Source: Acholoe squamosa
Taxonomy: Eukaryota; Annelida; Polychaeta; Phyllodocida; Polynoidae
Assembly (NCBI GenBank): GCA_949317995.1
Contig: OX439041.1
Span: 43,509,269 to 43,573,268 of the forward strand
DNA length: 64,000 nucleotides
Direction: 5' to 3'
The notes beneath the pieces are model-generated. The model was not told where the DNA came from. It worked only from the letters and a program-made list of their open reading frames with translations, and did no database searches. Shown here in pieces: positions 36,740-48,332 of this stretch. The position numbers were made by a program, and so were the translations under genes. The first letter of the stretch is position 1. Every line of letters begins with the position of its first letter.

Positions 36740-38150
36740 TATACAATAATATAGGTGTGTTATATTCTCTGACATTGAGGATTGGGGCCAAGGGAGGAGG
36801 AGGGGGGATGTGGCCCCAAGCAGTGCCAAGCGGGGGCGGATGCTTTAGAAAGCCATACGCTGCCAGGCCTGTACACTCCAACGTACTCTTACCACCTCTC
36901 CAACTGTAGGCCTTCAACCCCATCCCCTACACCCAAACACGTTCATACACCATATACTTCATTTTTCTATAAACCTTCAAGGTCAAGATGATAGATGCAC
37001 CCAGGTCCATGCTCCATGTCGCTGATAATCATCAAGGTAGCATTTTTAACATTACATAACAGGGCAACATGTCGGGAGTGTATCTAACCCGTGGGGTCGG
37101 CATGATGCTTGAGTATATAGCACATATATTGGCGAGTTACTCAACTGGGCTGCATCATAACGACAAATGGGCATTCAGTCTGAAGCCATAAGAGGCATCC
37201 AGTCAGCTCTAGCATTATAGACAGACTACCGTCCATGCATCACAATTATCTGGTATAGAAACACCATATTCTCTGTATATTTTTATAACAGCTTGGATTG
37301 TCTGGAGAAAGTTCAGCGTTCAGAATCAATAAGCGGATGGTATAGTGAGCTAAATCCCTGGAGGCTGGTCAATAAAGGGCTACCCATGTAAGGGTGAACA
37401 TTACCGACGTGGACGGGGGCAGGAAGGGGTAGTGTAGCATGAAGGCATTGCAGTGCAATGTAAAAAGTATTGAGCTTCAGTGGGAAAAGGCAATCGACAG
37501 GGCCAGAGAACGGCAGGGAAGAAAGTGGAACTTAAGAAAATGTTAATCACTGAGGAAGTCAAGGTGTCTTCCACTATATCCTATTTAATAGATAAATAGA
37601 TGGAGAAGCCCAGAAAACAAATATTTAAATTTGGAGATGCATTTAGCGGGCAGGTTTGAAGAAGAACCAGGAGGCTCATAATAAAAGGATCTATTTTACC
37701 TATCGATGGGACTGGGCAGAGTGGGGCTATGGTAAATTTAGACTGACGGGAAAAACCTCCGCGTCTCGAGGATCCAGGGGCTATTTTCAACCCAGCTACT
37801 TAATTTCTATGTTTGTCCCCTAAGGACTCCATGAATTTTCAAAGGGATATTTAAGGGACTAACCCGCAGTGAGTGTGGACAGGTCTAAAAGAGGTCTGTT
37901 TAGGAGTCGGGTGTGTGACTGAGTGGGCATTTGGTTTGGTTAGTTGGGATAGTAGGGGTGGTAGAGAGACAAGAAGCAGGGGCGTGTTGTTCCTTTGGTA
38001 AAAAGAGCTGTCAGTAGGTACCCTCTTTTCAAAAGAAGTCATGCTCTGCTTCACCATTCAACTTGCACTCACCACATTAGTCTGAAAAGTCACCTGCCTC
38101 GTTTAAAACAGAGAGAGCTGCACTATCAGGTACCTACTCATGTCAGACAC
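36740..38150. other. No gene recognised
   Basis: No supported exon or complete element. A GTAGGTACC/GGTACCTAC motif lies at 38014 and 38139, close to the foldback element. Confidence 0.35.
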
Positions 38151-38154
38151 TCTA

Positions 38155-39779
38155 CCCAGCAAATTGTCGTTATCTGTCGCCATGATTGGTCATCAATGGT
38201 GACTCCTTTCCGAGTGATAACTCACTGCGTCATCTTTCGCCACTGTGTGTCAGTCTCATATGGCATGACAATTTATCACAACAGTCACCAACATGATCTC
38301 ACTCACTGCGTGAGTATGTGCCACCCCTTGTCATCCCTCACAAAGCATGGTGACTTATCACCACCATCGCCAACATGGATCTAACTCACTGCGTGAGTAT
38401 GTGCCACTGCCTGTCAACTCTCACTCAGAATGGCGGCTTATCACAAGCATCGCCAACATGGATCTGACTCACTGTGTGATTATGTACCACTCCCGTGCCA
38501 CTGGCATCAACTCTCACACAAAATGGCGACTTATCACTACCATTGCCAACATTGGTCTCACTCAATGCGTGAACTTGTGTCACTCCATGTCAATGATCTC
38601 TAAGGATTGCATCATCTGTCACTCACTCTCACTCAGAATGGCAACTTATCACCACCATTGCCAGCCTTTGTCTCACTCAATGCGTGAATTTGTGTCACTC
38701 CAAGTCAATGCTCTCTGAGGATTGCATCATCCATTACTCACTCTCACTCACAGTGGCAACTTATCACCACCATTGCCAAAGTTGTTGAGACAGGACCACT
38801 GTTCAACATGTAGCCTATCTAGGAAGTGTGGGCATGAAGTATAAGTCCCATACGTATCAAATGTGCTTTGTTTCACACTGATTTCCATGTAATACTTCAG
38901 AGTTGAATCAAACAAGATTATATAGAGAGAATATCAATTGAATTTAGATAGAGGTATCTCTAAAATGAAAGCAACTATCCATAAACACCTTTTCTCTGGT
39001 TACAGGAAAAATACATAGGGAAATATCAACATGAACACCTTGTCTGTGGTTAGAGGGAAGATACATATGGCAATACCTTCTCTGGCAAAACATACTTTGA
39101 TCTGGCAGATGTGAGGCTGCATGATTACCAATGTCGATGATCATGAGCTTTTCATCTAACAAGGTGAGTGATCAACCGCCTTGCCATCCCTGGTGAGTGT
39201 GAGTCATCACGATCCTCGCCAACCGTGGTGAACATGCTCTATGGCATGGTGTGCGTTTCATCTAGCGAGGTGAGTGATCACTCGTGTCGCCATCCCTGGT
39301 GAGTGTGGGTGATCAAGATCCTCACCATCTGTGGTGAACCTGTGCTATCACGAGGTACGCGTTTTATCCAGCGAGGTGACTGATCACAATCCTTGCCATC
39401 CGTGGTGAATGTGCATTATGACGTGGTGTGCGTCTCATCTAGCGAAGTGAGTGATCACTCATGTCGCCATCCCTGGTGAGGATGAGTGATCACTCATGTC
39501 GCCATCCCTGGTGAGGATGAGTGATCACGATCCTCGCCATCCCTGGTGAACATGTGCTATGACGAGGTGCGTGTTTCTTCTAGCGAGGTGAGTGATCACC
39601 CCCGTCGCCATCCCTGGTGAGTCTGAGTGATCACCATCCTCGCCATCTGAGGTGAGGCCATGTGATCACCACCATTGCTATTCCTGGTGATCTTGTGCTA
39701 TAGCGACGTCGTGTTCCATCTAGCGACATGTGTGAGCCACTTCACACAGGTTGACGAGGAGTCACGACAATTTGCTGGG
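38155..39779. mobile_element. Foldback-type non-autonomous transposon with internal tandem arrays
   Basis: The 16-bp perfect terminal inverted repeat CCCAGCAAATTGTCGT occurs at 38155-38170 and 39764-39779, with TA directly outside both ends (38153-38154, 39780-39781). The left arm has tandem units with CACTCACTGCGTGAGTATGT and TTATCACCACCATTGCCAAC. The right arm has units with GCGAGGTGAGTGATCAC and TCGCCATCCCTGGTGA, recognisably diverged inverted relatives. No coding capacity is seen. CCCAG ends and TA duplications resemble those of the 2.3-kb elements. Confidence 0.78.
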
Positions 39780-40014
39780 TATAGTATATTATACTGATTC
39801 TCCCAACTAGGTACCTACTCAAATCCCCCTTTTTAGCACCGTACTTGAATGAACACTTGTGAGCAACAAAAGGGTCAAGTTATAGCTACATGTAAAGAAA
39901 GTACTGGGAACAAGGGCATTTTTAGCCAGCTCTTCCTTTTACTGTAGGAGCAACACCCTCCAGATCTAGTAAAGGCTGGACAGTCAAGTCTCACAGGACC
40001 AGGCTGACAGAGTA

Positions 40015-40720
40015 TCGGCTGACAGGTTGTCAGGCCTGGCTGTCCACCAGGTATAGACCAGTCACAGGGGAAGCTACCATAAACCTCCTGGTAATGGTAT
40101 CACCATGTACAGAGCAGTCTCGGGGAAGATATCGTAAACCACCTGATCACCAGGAACAGACTGGTCAGAGGCAAATCTCCACATTATGATCTCATCAGGT
40201 GTAGATCCTTCCAAAGGAAGCTACCATAAAACCACCTGATAATGACATCATCAGGTAAAGACCAGTTAAATGAGAAGCTACCATAAACCTGCGTGTAATA
40301 TAGTATCAACATGTATAGGCTGGTCACAAGGTAAGCTACCGTAATCCTACTGATCACCAGGAATAGACCAGTCATAGGTAAACCCCACATCATGATATCA
40401 TCAGGTGTAGGGCAGTCACAGGGGAAGCTACCATAAACCACCTCAAAATTGCATCATCAGGTAGGACCAGTTAAATGGGAAGCTACTGCAAACCTCTTCA
40501 TATGGTATCACCTGGTATAAGCCTTAGTATGGATTCCTAGTAGGGCCACCATTACTTGAACTGGTACATGAAGAGATATTCACTGATAACAGCCAGTTGT
40601 TGGGGACCCAAAAGAATCTGCGGGGTATAGAGGAAATTGTCTGATCGGTAGATAAAGCATTCTGCTTCTGCCCTATAGAGCAGTCACAAGGGAAGCTACC
40701 GCGAATCACCTGATAGTGGC
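40015..40720. repeat. Diverged tandem array, roughly 55-60 bp period
   Basis: About a dozen degenerate units containing GACCAGTCACAGGGGAAGCT, ACCATAAACCACCTGATAAT and CATCATCAGGT. Spacing and sequence vary and several units are partly deleted. Confidence 0.7.
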
Positions 40721-40799
40721 ATTGGCATGTAGGCATGAAGGCCATGGTAAGTGGAAACTCCCGTTTTGACCTCCCAATAAATAAATTACAGATTGGTCA

Positions 40800-42070
40800 C
40801 AGAGAGGATATGGTTTACCTTTAGATAAATGTATTGATCAATTATAGATGGGAGTCACAGGGGAGATCCTTGGCCTAGAAAGGTTGCTAACCTCCATTAA
40901 CGGTCCATTCATCTTTAAAACCGGAACCGGAAGTTAGGATTTGGACACGTCTCTAGGGATCGCATAATACACATAAGGCACATCCGGAAGCAGCACGGCT
41001 GCAATCTATTGACCTCTACTTCCATAAGCAGAAATGGTATAGATATAATTAAAAGTTACTCTTGGCAGTTAAAATATGTACACAGTTGCTACACCAAACT
41101 TAAAGAGGCGTCCTAAAGAATAGACAGTTGACAGCAGACCCTTTGGCATGGCTCCTCATATCTAAAGTTCAATGGTGTGTATCAATCCATAAGCACGTGT
41201 TCATTGTGTTTGACCACCTGTATTTTAGTGTCGATTAAAAGTGCAAATCAATCTATACACTCAATTCTGTAAAATCTAAACCTACATGAAATGGTTCTAC
41301 AAATATTCAATCCATCAATTCCTCTGATTATTTGAATAAAGGATGTCCTTGTGACATATTTGGAATCGTTCATTTAAACCTTTCAAATTCACAAGCCTTA
41401 AATTGTTATGCCCATCAGAAGGACATCAATAGCGTTCTTTCGGAAACACGCGAGGCGATTGGGAATACAGCGTAGGCCTCCTTTCCATGTACATACCTAC
41501 AGTTGTAACAAGTATTCCCTCATTTCTGCATTTAGATACTACATGTAGGAGGTATATATATACATTTTCTAAGTGTTATTATTTTGGGGACAGGGGGATC
41601 TCGGTAGGGGCCCCTATAATTCACATAGAGAACCTTCCCATTACCCCCCCCCCCTCCTTCCTACCCCCCCCCCCTCATCCCCAGTGCCTGGACCCCCCAC
41701 AGTCTGAGTAAGGCTCTAATGCAGCACCAGTGTGTAACTCGCAAGCACTGAATAAAAAGAGATAATACAGCACAAAAACTTTTCTTACTAAAATGAGTGT
41801 GTAGGACAGATTGAGGGCGTTGAATAATAAGGTGGGTGGATCTATAGTTGGGGTGACAGGCAGTCAGATAGAGTCGGCCCTGACAGGCAGTCAGCGATAC
41901 CTTGCAGTGACAGGTAGTCAAGGGTAGTCAGGCTTCATTGGCTAACTAACTGTAGAATAGCATGAACTCTATCACCTGAAGAAGGCTACAACTACTGCCG
42001 AAACGGTTATAATTATATTATGTTCATAAAGTTACCGTAGAATAGCCTGAACTCTTTCTCTTTCTTTCCT
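40800..42070. other. No gene recognised
   Basis: No supported exon. There are poly-C tracts at 41645-41680 and a partial relative of the dispersed GTAACTCGC motif near 41733. Confidence 0.35.
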
Positions 42071-42074
42071 TTAA

Positions 42075-42146
42075 AGGAGCTCTGAATTGGCTACGTCCGC
42101 CACAGTGCTAACGTCGGCGGACGTAGGTCCTCGATTCAGAGCGCCT
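42075..42146. mobile_element. 72-bp hairpin MITE flanked by TTAA
   Basis: The near-palindrome starts AGGAGCTCTGAATTGG and ends ATTCAGAGCGCCT, with inner arms ACGTCCGCC and GGCGGACGT. It is bounded by TTAA on both sides (42071-42074, 42147-42150). TTAA duplications are typical of piggyBac and Kolobok elements; AGG-type ends lean to Kolobok. Tiny size makes chance or a structured site possible. Confidence 0.5.
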
Positions 42147-42149
42147 TTA

Positions 42150-43655
42150 AGCAATGAGATATAAGAGAGGGGATACTATCACCAGTTAAGTTAAGTTTTC
42201 AGTAGACTTATGCATAGTAAAAAAAATATTTCAACCAAAAATACCAATCTGATGACTATCAGCTATTGCTTTGTTGCTTATTTAGACCGTGGAAATATCT
42301 AAAGGGGGGGTGTTCTCAGACTTGACCGAGGGATGCATGCTCAGTTAAATATGAAGCGACCTCTTGACCCCCGGCTAATTCGTAATTATTGAAATTGTGA
42401 TTAATAGTCTGTGGGTTGTTAACTCCAGAAGAGAAATCAATTATTACTGGGTCCTCGTGTGCGCGTGTGACGTGGCGCAAATCGAGGTGGATGTGTAACG
42501 TTTAATGGTGCTTTATTATATACCCCCTATTGCTATTCATCTACATGCCACAGCACACTAGACTCCTCTGTCTTTAGAAATTTGATCAAGATGAGCAGTA
42601 AGATGATTTGCCTGGACCCCATATAAGCAGTATGATGACACTCAACTACAGATATTTTATCATGATGGTCCCAGCAGGATATTCCCTAGTGCTGTGTTGC
42701 TACATCAAGATAACCAATAAAAATGACGCGCCTTGTAGCATAAACCCTCCTTTATGGGCTAGAAACACTGAAAAGTTGCTGAACTACAGGTATGTACAGT
42801 ACTTACACTGCCAAGGGGGGTAGTCCATCCACCAAGTGCTCCACCTATCGGCAGCTGAATCTCCCCTGCCCGAGCCAAAATATCATCACCATCACTACTC
42901 TATAGGCTTGTTACTTGCTGGGTTGAACTAGGGGATGGGTTGGAGGCACGGTGGGTGTTTGGGGGGGGGGGGGCGGAGTGTACAAGGCAGTTAGGCAGGT
43001 GGCCAGACAGTCAGGTCGTTAAGCAGAATAGCAAGTCATGGGGGAATTGAAAAATGGCCTCTGTATCTAAAGGCTCGTTGCCTGTGGCGATCATTATAAG
43101 GATGTACATAGGCTAGCAACTGCAGTGCTACAGTGATAACAGCGGTGGCACATGAGGGAACTACCTCCATCAGATTCTTCAACTCATCATATCACCTATA
43201 TAGGCCATCTAACAGCCTTAGCTATGGAGTGGGTGCACGATGGGCTGTGAGAATCAGCAAAGACTCCTAGGGGACAAGATGGCGGCCAACACAACATCAA
43301 CCCCTTGTACCTTGTAAGCTAACTGAGTTGCTCTATGAGCTGCTCCCCCTGTATAGGCAGGTAATCGGACAAGGGGAGGTAGTCAATATGTAGACCCCAT
43401 ACGCCAATCTGTCACACACTCACACAGAGATAAGGGCAGATGAGTGGGCAGCTTGCCTAGTGATAATCTGATGACAAAGTGTCAGTAGACATTATTGACA
43501 CAGACCTAATCTCATTGTTCCACCATCAGGCTCCTAGTGCACCATTTGCCAAATGGTGTGCAGATCGGTTATCAATCAGTCAAGAAGAGAACCTTCTAAC
43601 CCCAGACAATGTATAGGCCAAATATCATTAGTGCACTATTGGGGCTAGGTACATG

Positions 43656-43714
<59 letters not shown>

Positions 43715-44215
43715 TTCACAATAGTTTTTACGATATACTAAACTGTATGGATCAATAATCAATATTGTGTTATTCTGCGCTAGCTATATTATGACTTTGG
43801 GCACACGTTGGGTATACTTGCCCTCAATAAACATTTTAGATCTTATTTTGCATTCAAAAATAGAATGATATTTAGTTATTCTATTTTCGGGTCAGGTCTC
43901 TTGGGGGGATACCCTTGTGGACAGGTCGAAAAACAGCAAAACAATATTCTGTATAATGCGTTTGGTAACTATGCCAATTAAATAAACCCGTCCCTTCTGT
44001 TGTCACTGAAATCAATATCCCATTGATCTCTAGTAATGAGGCTGTCCTACCTTCACCAGCACCCCCACGGCACCCTCACCCCTTAATCCTGCACTCTAAA
44101 TGATTAATGTCGAGCAGAGGTTATAATCTCCCATGAGGCTTCACTCTGCACAATGTGTTATTTTTTTTCGTTTCAGTTATATATATGGTCTTCTCAAAAC
44201 GAAAGGGTCACTTTG
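42150..44215. other. No gene recognised
   Basis: No supported exon; contains poly-G runs (42960-42973) and the AT microsatellite listed separately. Confidence 0.35.
43659..43713. repeat. (TA)n microsatellite
   Basis: About 27 uninterrupted TA dinucleotides. Confidence 0.97.
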
Positions 44216-44220
44216 TGTTA

Positions 44221-44638
44221 GGGGCCGTTCAAGTATTACGTAACACCACAGGGGGGAGGGGGGTCATAAAGTTTGTTACAGTTTGTGACAGGGGGAGGGG
44301 GGGGGGGTCTGCCCAAGTGTTACATAACAAAAATGGTAAATACATTGAAATGAAAAAGGTGGACTATTTACAAGCACTGGAAGCATGTTCATCCATGGGT
44401 TTCCTGTCAAATTAAGAGGGGGGGGGTCATTTATATTTACAAGTAGGCCTTTTTATCAGAAAAGGCTGCATATATTGGCGATTTGAAAGCAAAGTTGTGT
44501 GGATCTTTATCGATGCATGAGGGGGGGGGTGACTGGTGTTACATATTTAGGTAGGGGGGATTGGTCATTTTGTTACAAAGTGTTACAAGGGGGGGCAAAA
44601 GTGGCCAAATTTGTGTTACGTAATATTTGAACGGCCCC
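44221..44638. mobile_element. 418-bp MITE, Harbinger-like (TTA duplication)
   Basis: The left end GGGGCCGTTCAAGTATTACG and right end CGTAATATTTGAACGGCCCC are inverted repeats, flanked by TTA at 44218-44220 and 44639-44641. The interior is G-run rich with repeated TGTTACA words. A related solo end lies at 61041. Confidence 0.82.
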
Positions 44639-44644
44639 TTACCA

Positions 44645-46190
44645 TATTTCTCTAAATGTGGTAATACTCGTCCATAGCCTATAGCGTTACTGTAGCATAT
44701 CTAGCTCTACGGTTCACACTAGCTTACAGACTAGCCTAGCTCTACAGTGTACAACAACCTTCATACTATATCAAACATATAGCTCCACAGAGTTTTATAA
44801 ATTGTGACTCCCAAATGCATGACCTCAGTGTGGGCAACCATAGCAGTTACTTCTGACAGTTGGGCCCCCTTGTCAGGATCCAGAGCTGTGATAATTGAGG
44901 TAGACTTAGAGACCTGTGTGACAGACAGGAGATCAGCAACGTGAGTAGCAGTGAGCAGCTCAGAGGACAGGTATTCAGGGAGTTAATCAATCACTCAGGT
45001 AATAGTTCCACTAGGCACTCAGCCATACAGGACTACCACCAGGGGGAGACAATCACAGCAGAGCTACTCCGTAAGTTAAACCCTGAAGGGCTGCATGGTG
45101 CTTCCAGTTTCACATGTGCAGCTTTGTTGAGTTACTCACCAGCCCAGCACCGGTGTTTTATACCGGCTCTTTGGCATTGCAGTAAGTCCATGGTCCACGG
45201 GAAGGGTTTTGCTGTAGATTGCTTCTATTTTTGGAAAACAGTGGTAGTTGCTGTCAATACAAATCCAATGCCCCGATGTGGGTTTTACTGTACCCAGTAC
45301 AGAGGTCTTTATAGCCCGTTTACTATTGGGACTGCGAGTGTAGGCGAGTTACTTGCTATTGCTACTTTCACACATTATGACAACACAAGGACATGGTGCC
45401 TTTATGCTCTATGCCCGGTTAGAGGGCTAACTAGGTGATCACTCACTGGCTATGACCTTCCAAGGGTAACTCCTTAGTGCCTATCAGCAGGAGCAGCGGG
45501 TCACTGCTGGCAATGGGTTGAGCCGCTCATCTTCCGAAAGGAGCCTGAGGAGAGCAGGCCAAGGGGGAGGTTAGAGCACAAAGGAACCCAGAGGGCAGGG
45601 ACATGATAAACAGTACGTACTGTGCAATTCTAGTCAAGGCCAAGAGGTAAAAATAGCCTCTGAGTGCAAATGAGAGAATACTGCAGTGACATTCGCTGAG
45701 GGTAACTTTTAGAGGCGGTAATAGATTGGTGTACAAAGAGGTGTGCCGTTCACTAATTAGCATTGGTATATATACCCATGTACCTAGCCCCATCAGAAAT
45801 CTCTGTCTCTCACGTTCCCTCCTTGCACACCGTTTCCTTGGAAAGGGTGTCAAGCGGTCAACAGAAAAGACTAACAGATACAAACAAGTGTTTGATAGAA
45901 GTTTTTATATCGTTGTAATGAGCACAGCAAATTATGAAAGGTAAGCATGCCAGACCTGGTTATTAGAGAACCACATCTGATAGAGCTATTCTGAAGCACC
46001 ATTATGAAGTTGGTAGACAGCAATTATTGGTGAAATCAAATTGAAAGGGATGTTCATTGACTCTTCAATTGGAAACTCAGAAATGTGAACAATTGAGAGT
46101 TCTTTTGATGCACGATGCCCTTTCCTCCCTAGTGAGTATCGTACCAATACTGCATTCATGTATCATAGACCTTAATTGTGTAGGGTTAAA
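44645..46190. other. No gene supported
   Basis: Two short frames (44819-44939 and 44941-45072) end at plausible GTGAGT or GTAAGT donors, but neither has a recognisable protein or an acceptor-defined start. Confidence 0.35.
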
Positions 46191-46191
46191 A

Positions 46192-46622
46192 CCTGATGAT
46201 GAACCAAACCCATGCAGGCACTAAAGAGTTACTGCACAACCTGATGATGAACCAAACCCATGCAGGCCCTAAAGAGTTACTAAACAACCTGATGATGAAC
46301 CAAACCCATGCAGGCCCTAAAGAGTTACTAAACAACCTGATGATGAACCAAACCCATGCAGGCCCTAAAGAGTTACTAAACAACCTGATGATGAACCAAA
46401 CCCATGCAGGCACTAAAGAGTTACTGCACAACCTGATGATGAACCAAACCCATGCAGGCCCTAAAGAGTTACTAAACAACCTGATGATGAACCAAACCCA
46501 TGCAGGCCCTAAAGAGTTACTAAACAACCTGATGATGAACCGAACCCATGCAGGCACTAAAGAGTTACTAAAACAACCTGATGATGAACAAAAACCATGC
46601 AGGCACTAAAGAGTTACTCAAC
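46192..46622. repeat. 48-bp tandem array, nine copies
   Basis: Units start CCTGATGATGAACCAAACCC and continue through ATGCAGGC(A/C)CTAAAGAG. Since 48 is a multiple of three, both strands stay open (plus reads MMNQTHAG(T/P)KELL(H/N)NL). The A/C variants alternate in a pattern suggesting three- or four-unit higher-order duplication. No flanking gene structure supports coding. Confidence 0.93.
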
Positions 46623-46624
46623 AT

Positions 46625-48330
46625 AAGTGCAGTCCAGACCATGAAAGGCAAAATACAACAGAACACATACAAAAGCAGTCTTAGAGCAGTAAGATCGGCA
46701 AAACCACAACTAGGTCGTTCAACATGCACGTGAAGGCAAAGCCTTCAACATCAAACTCCCTGCCCTGTGGCTTACAGTGTCAGCTAGCTTGCTTTATATG
46801 GATGTAGCAGCACTATGACAGTAGTAGTGATGGGGAGATGAACTAAATGCAACCCCTAATTTTATTTCTCCTTTTTCCACCCACCATAACCTACAGCTCT
46901 GTCTGGGTAAGGCCAGTTTGAGTCTTGCGGTCTGTGTTGCTAAAGTGGGTACAAGATGGCGGCCATAGGGGAGGACAAGATGGCTGCGTCCAAAGGGTGA
47001 CCTATCAGAGTGGTATTGAGACAAACAACGCACGGCTGAGACGTGTCTAGTGCTGATGGCACCACCTAACGCTGCTGTAAATACGCGGGGGCGGCTGGAG
47101 AGGTTAGGTGGGGGGGGGGGGCAGCGCAGGCCTGCAGCCAGCAACAGCAACTAGAGGCACAGCTCACCTGGTCATAACTACCCCACACCCCCTCTTCTGT
47201 TTCCTCCATCAAATCTCCTCCAGCAATTATAAGACAAGCAGCATTCAGCGTTTAGTCGTGTGCTTTCTGTTGTAGCTCAGAGTTCATGCCTATGGATTCG
47301 GATAGGCCTAGCGAATGATGCCGATAGAATATGAAGGCAATTACAAAAGCAACTCCAAGTCCCTAAGGACAACATCCATTGCCTCCTCCGATGGCCTTCA
47401 TGCTGTATACAGCATAAGCCTCATAAGCATCATACCCCACCATGCAGCAGAACCGTGGAGGAGGCAGCTAAACCAGTAGTATATTATTGACCCTATATAA
47501 TGCCTTGTAGCCAACCCTGTAACAGCCCCATACCCTGGGGATTTAAACAGACCCTATATAGACCTACGGTCATAGCTATATCACAGTACCTATATTCTAG
47601 AGCTAGACTGTAGTGCTAACATCAGGGGTCTATTACAGGATGGATAAAGACTAAGGTCTGGTTATTTCCTCCATGGCATAAAGCAGCCTTAATAGTAGCA
47701 CGTACCTCGTTGTTCACACCCACCTGCATCACGCTGTGGCTGCTACCTGCCGTTCCTCCTGGTGTCAGACATTCCAGCAACTCCAGCTCTGGTCAGCTTG
47801 TACACCGGCCTCTGCCGCCTCCAGCACATCCACTACTCCCTCCTCCCCTCCAACCGCCCTGTCGTCGGTAACGGGGTATGGTATTACTGGTACCCGATCC
47901 GTTCGGTGGTTCTCTTTGCTCCTCCGCCGGCGCCAGAGGCAGAGGCCCGGTCACCATCCCGTGGTTGCTTCCTTCTCCACGGTCTCCGATTTAGGGTGAG
48001 TGATGGAGGAACGGTTTTGGGTAGGCGTCTGTATATGGTGCACAGACTGACGCTCTGGCAGGGGAGAGGCAGGAAAGGCTCAGGGAAGCCAGCAGTGAGT
48101 GACTCCCTGGCCTGCCTGCCGTTAGGGATTGGCTGTTTCCTGTTCAGCTCACTAGGTGGCATATTAGTGGGGATTACATCATACTTCCGGTGCAGGTAGC
48201 ATTCAAGGCACAGGGGTGCGCGTTCCAAACGACTTCCTATAAGCATTCTTCTGTGATTTGAAAACATTTTCCTGGGGTATAATAGCCAATGATAGAATAT
48301 GACGATGCCTATATAGCTGAAAAGCAGACC
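46625..48330. other. No gene supported
   Basis: GC-richer DNA with several open frames around 47736-48381 on both strands but no recognisable protein or convincing splice sites. Confidence 0.35.
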
Positions 48331-48332
48331 TA

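Noticed and set aside
44819-45438. Two short plus exons ending at GTGAGT (44939) and GTAAGT (45072)
   Set aside because: The donors look good, but the encoded peptides match nothing I know, there is no defined acceptor or start, and the frames conflict.
46186-46609. Repeat proteins on both strands of the 48-bp array
   Set aside because: Both strands being open is expected for an in-phase array without stops; nothing supports expression.
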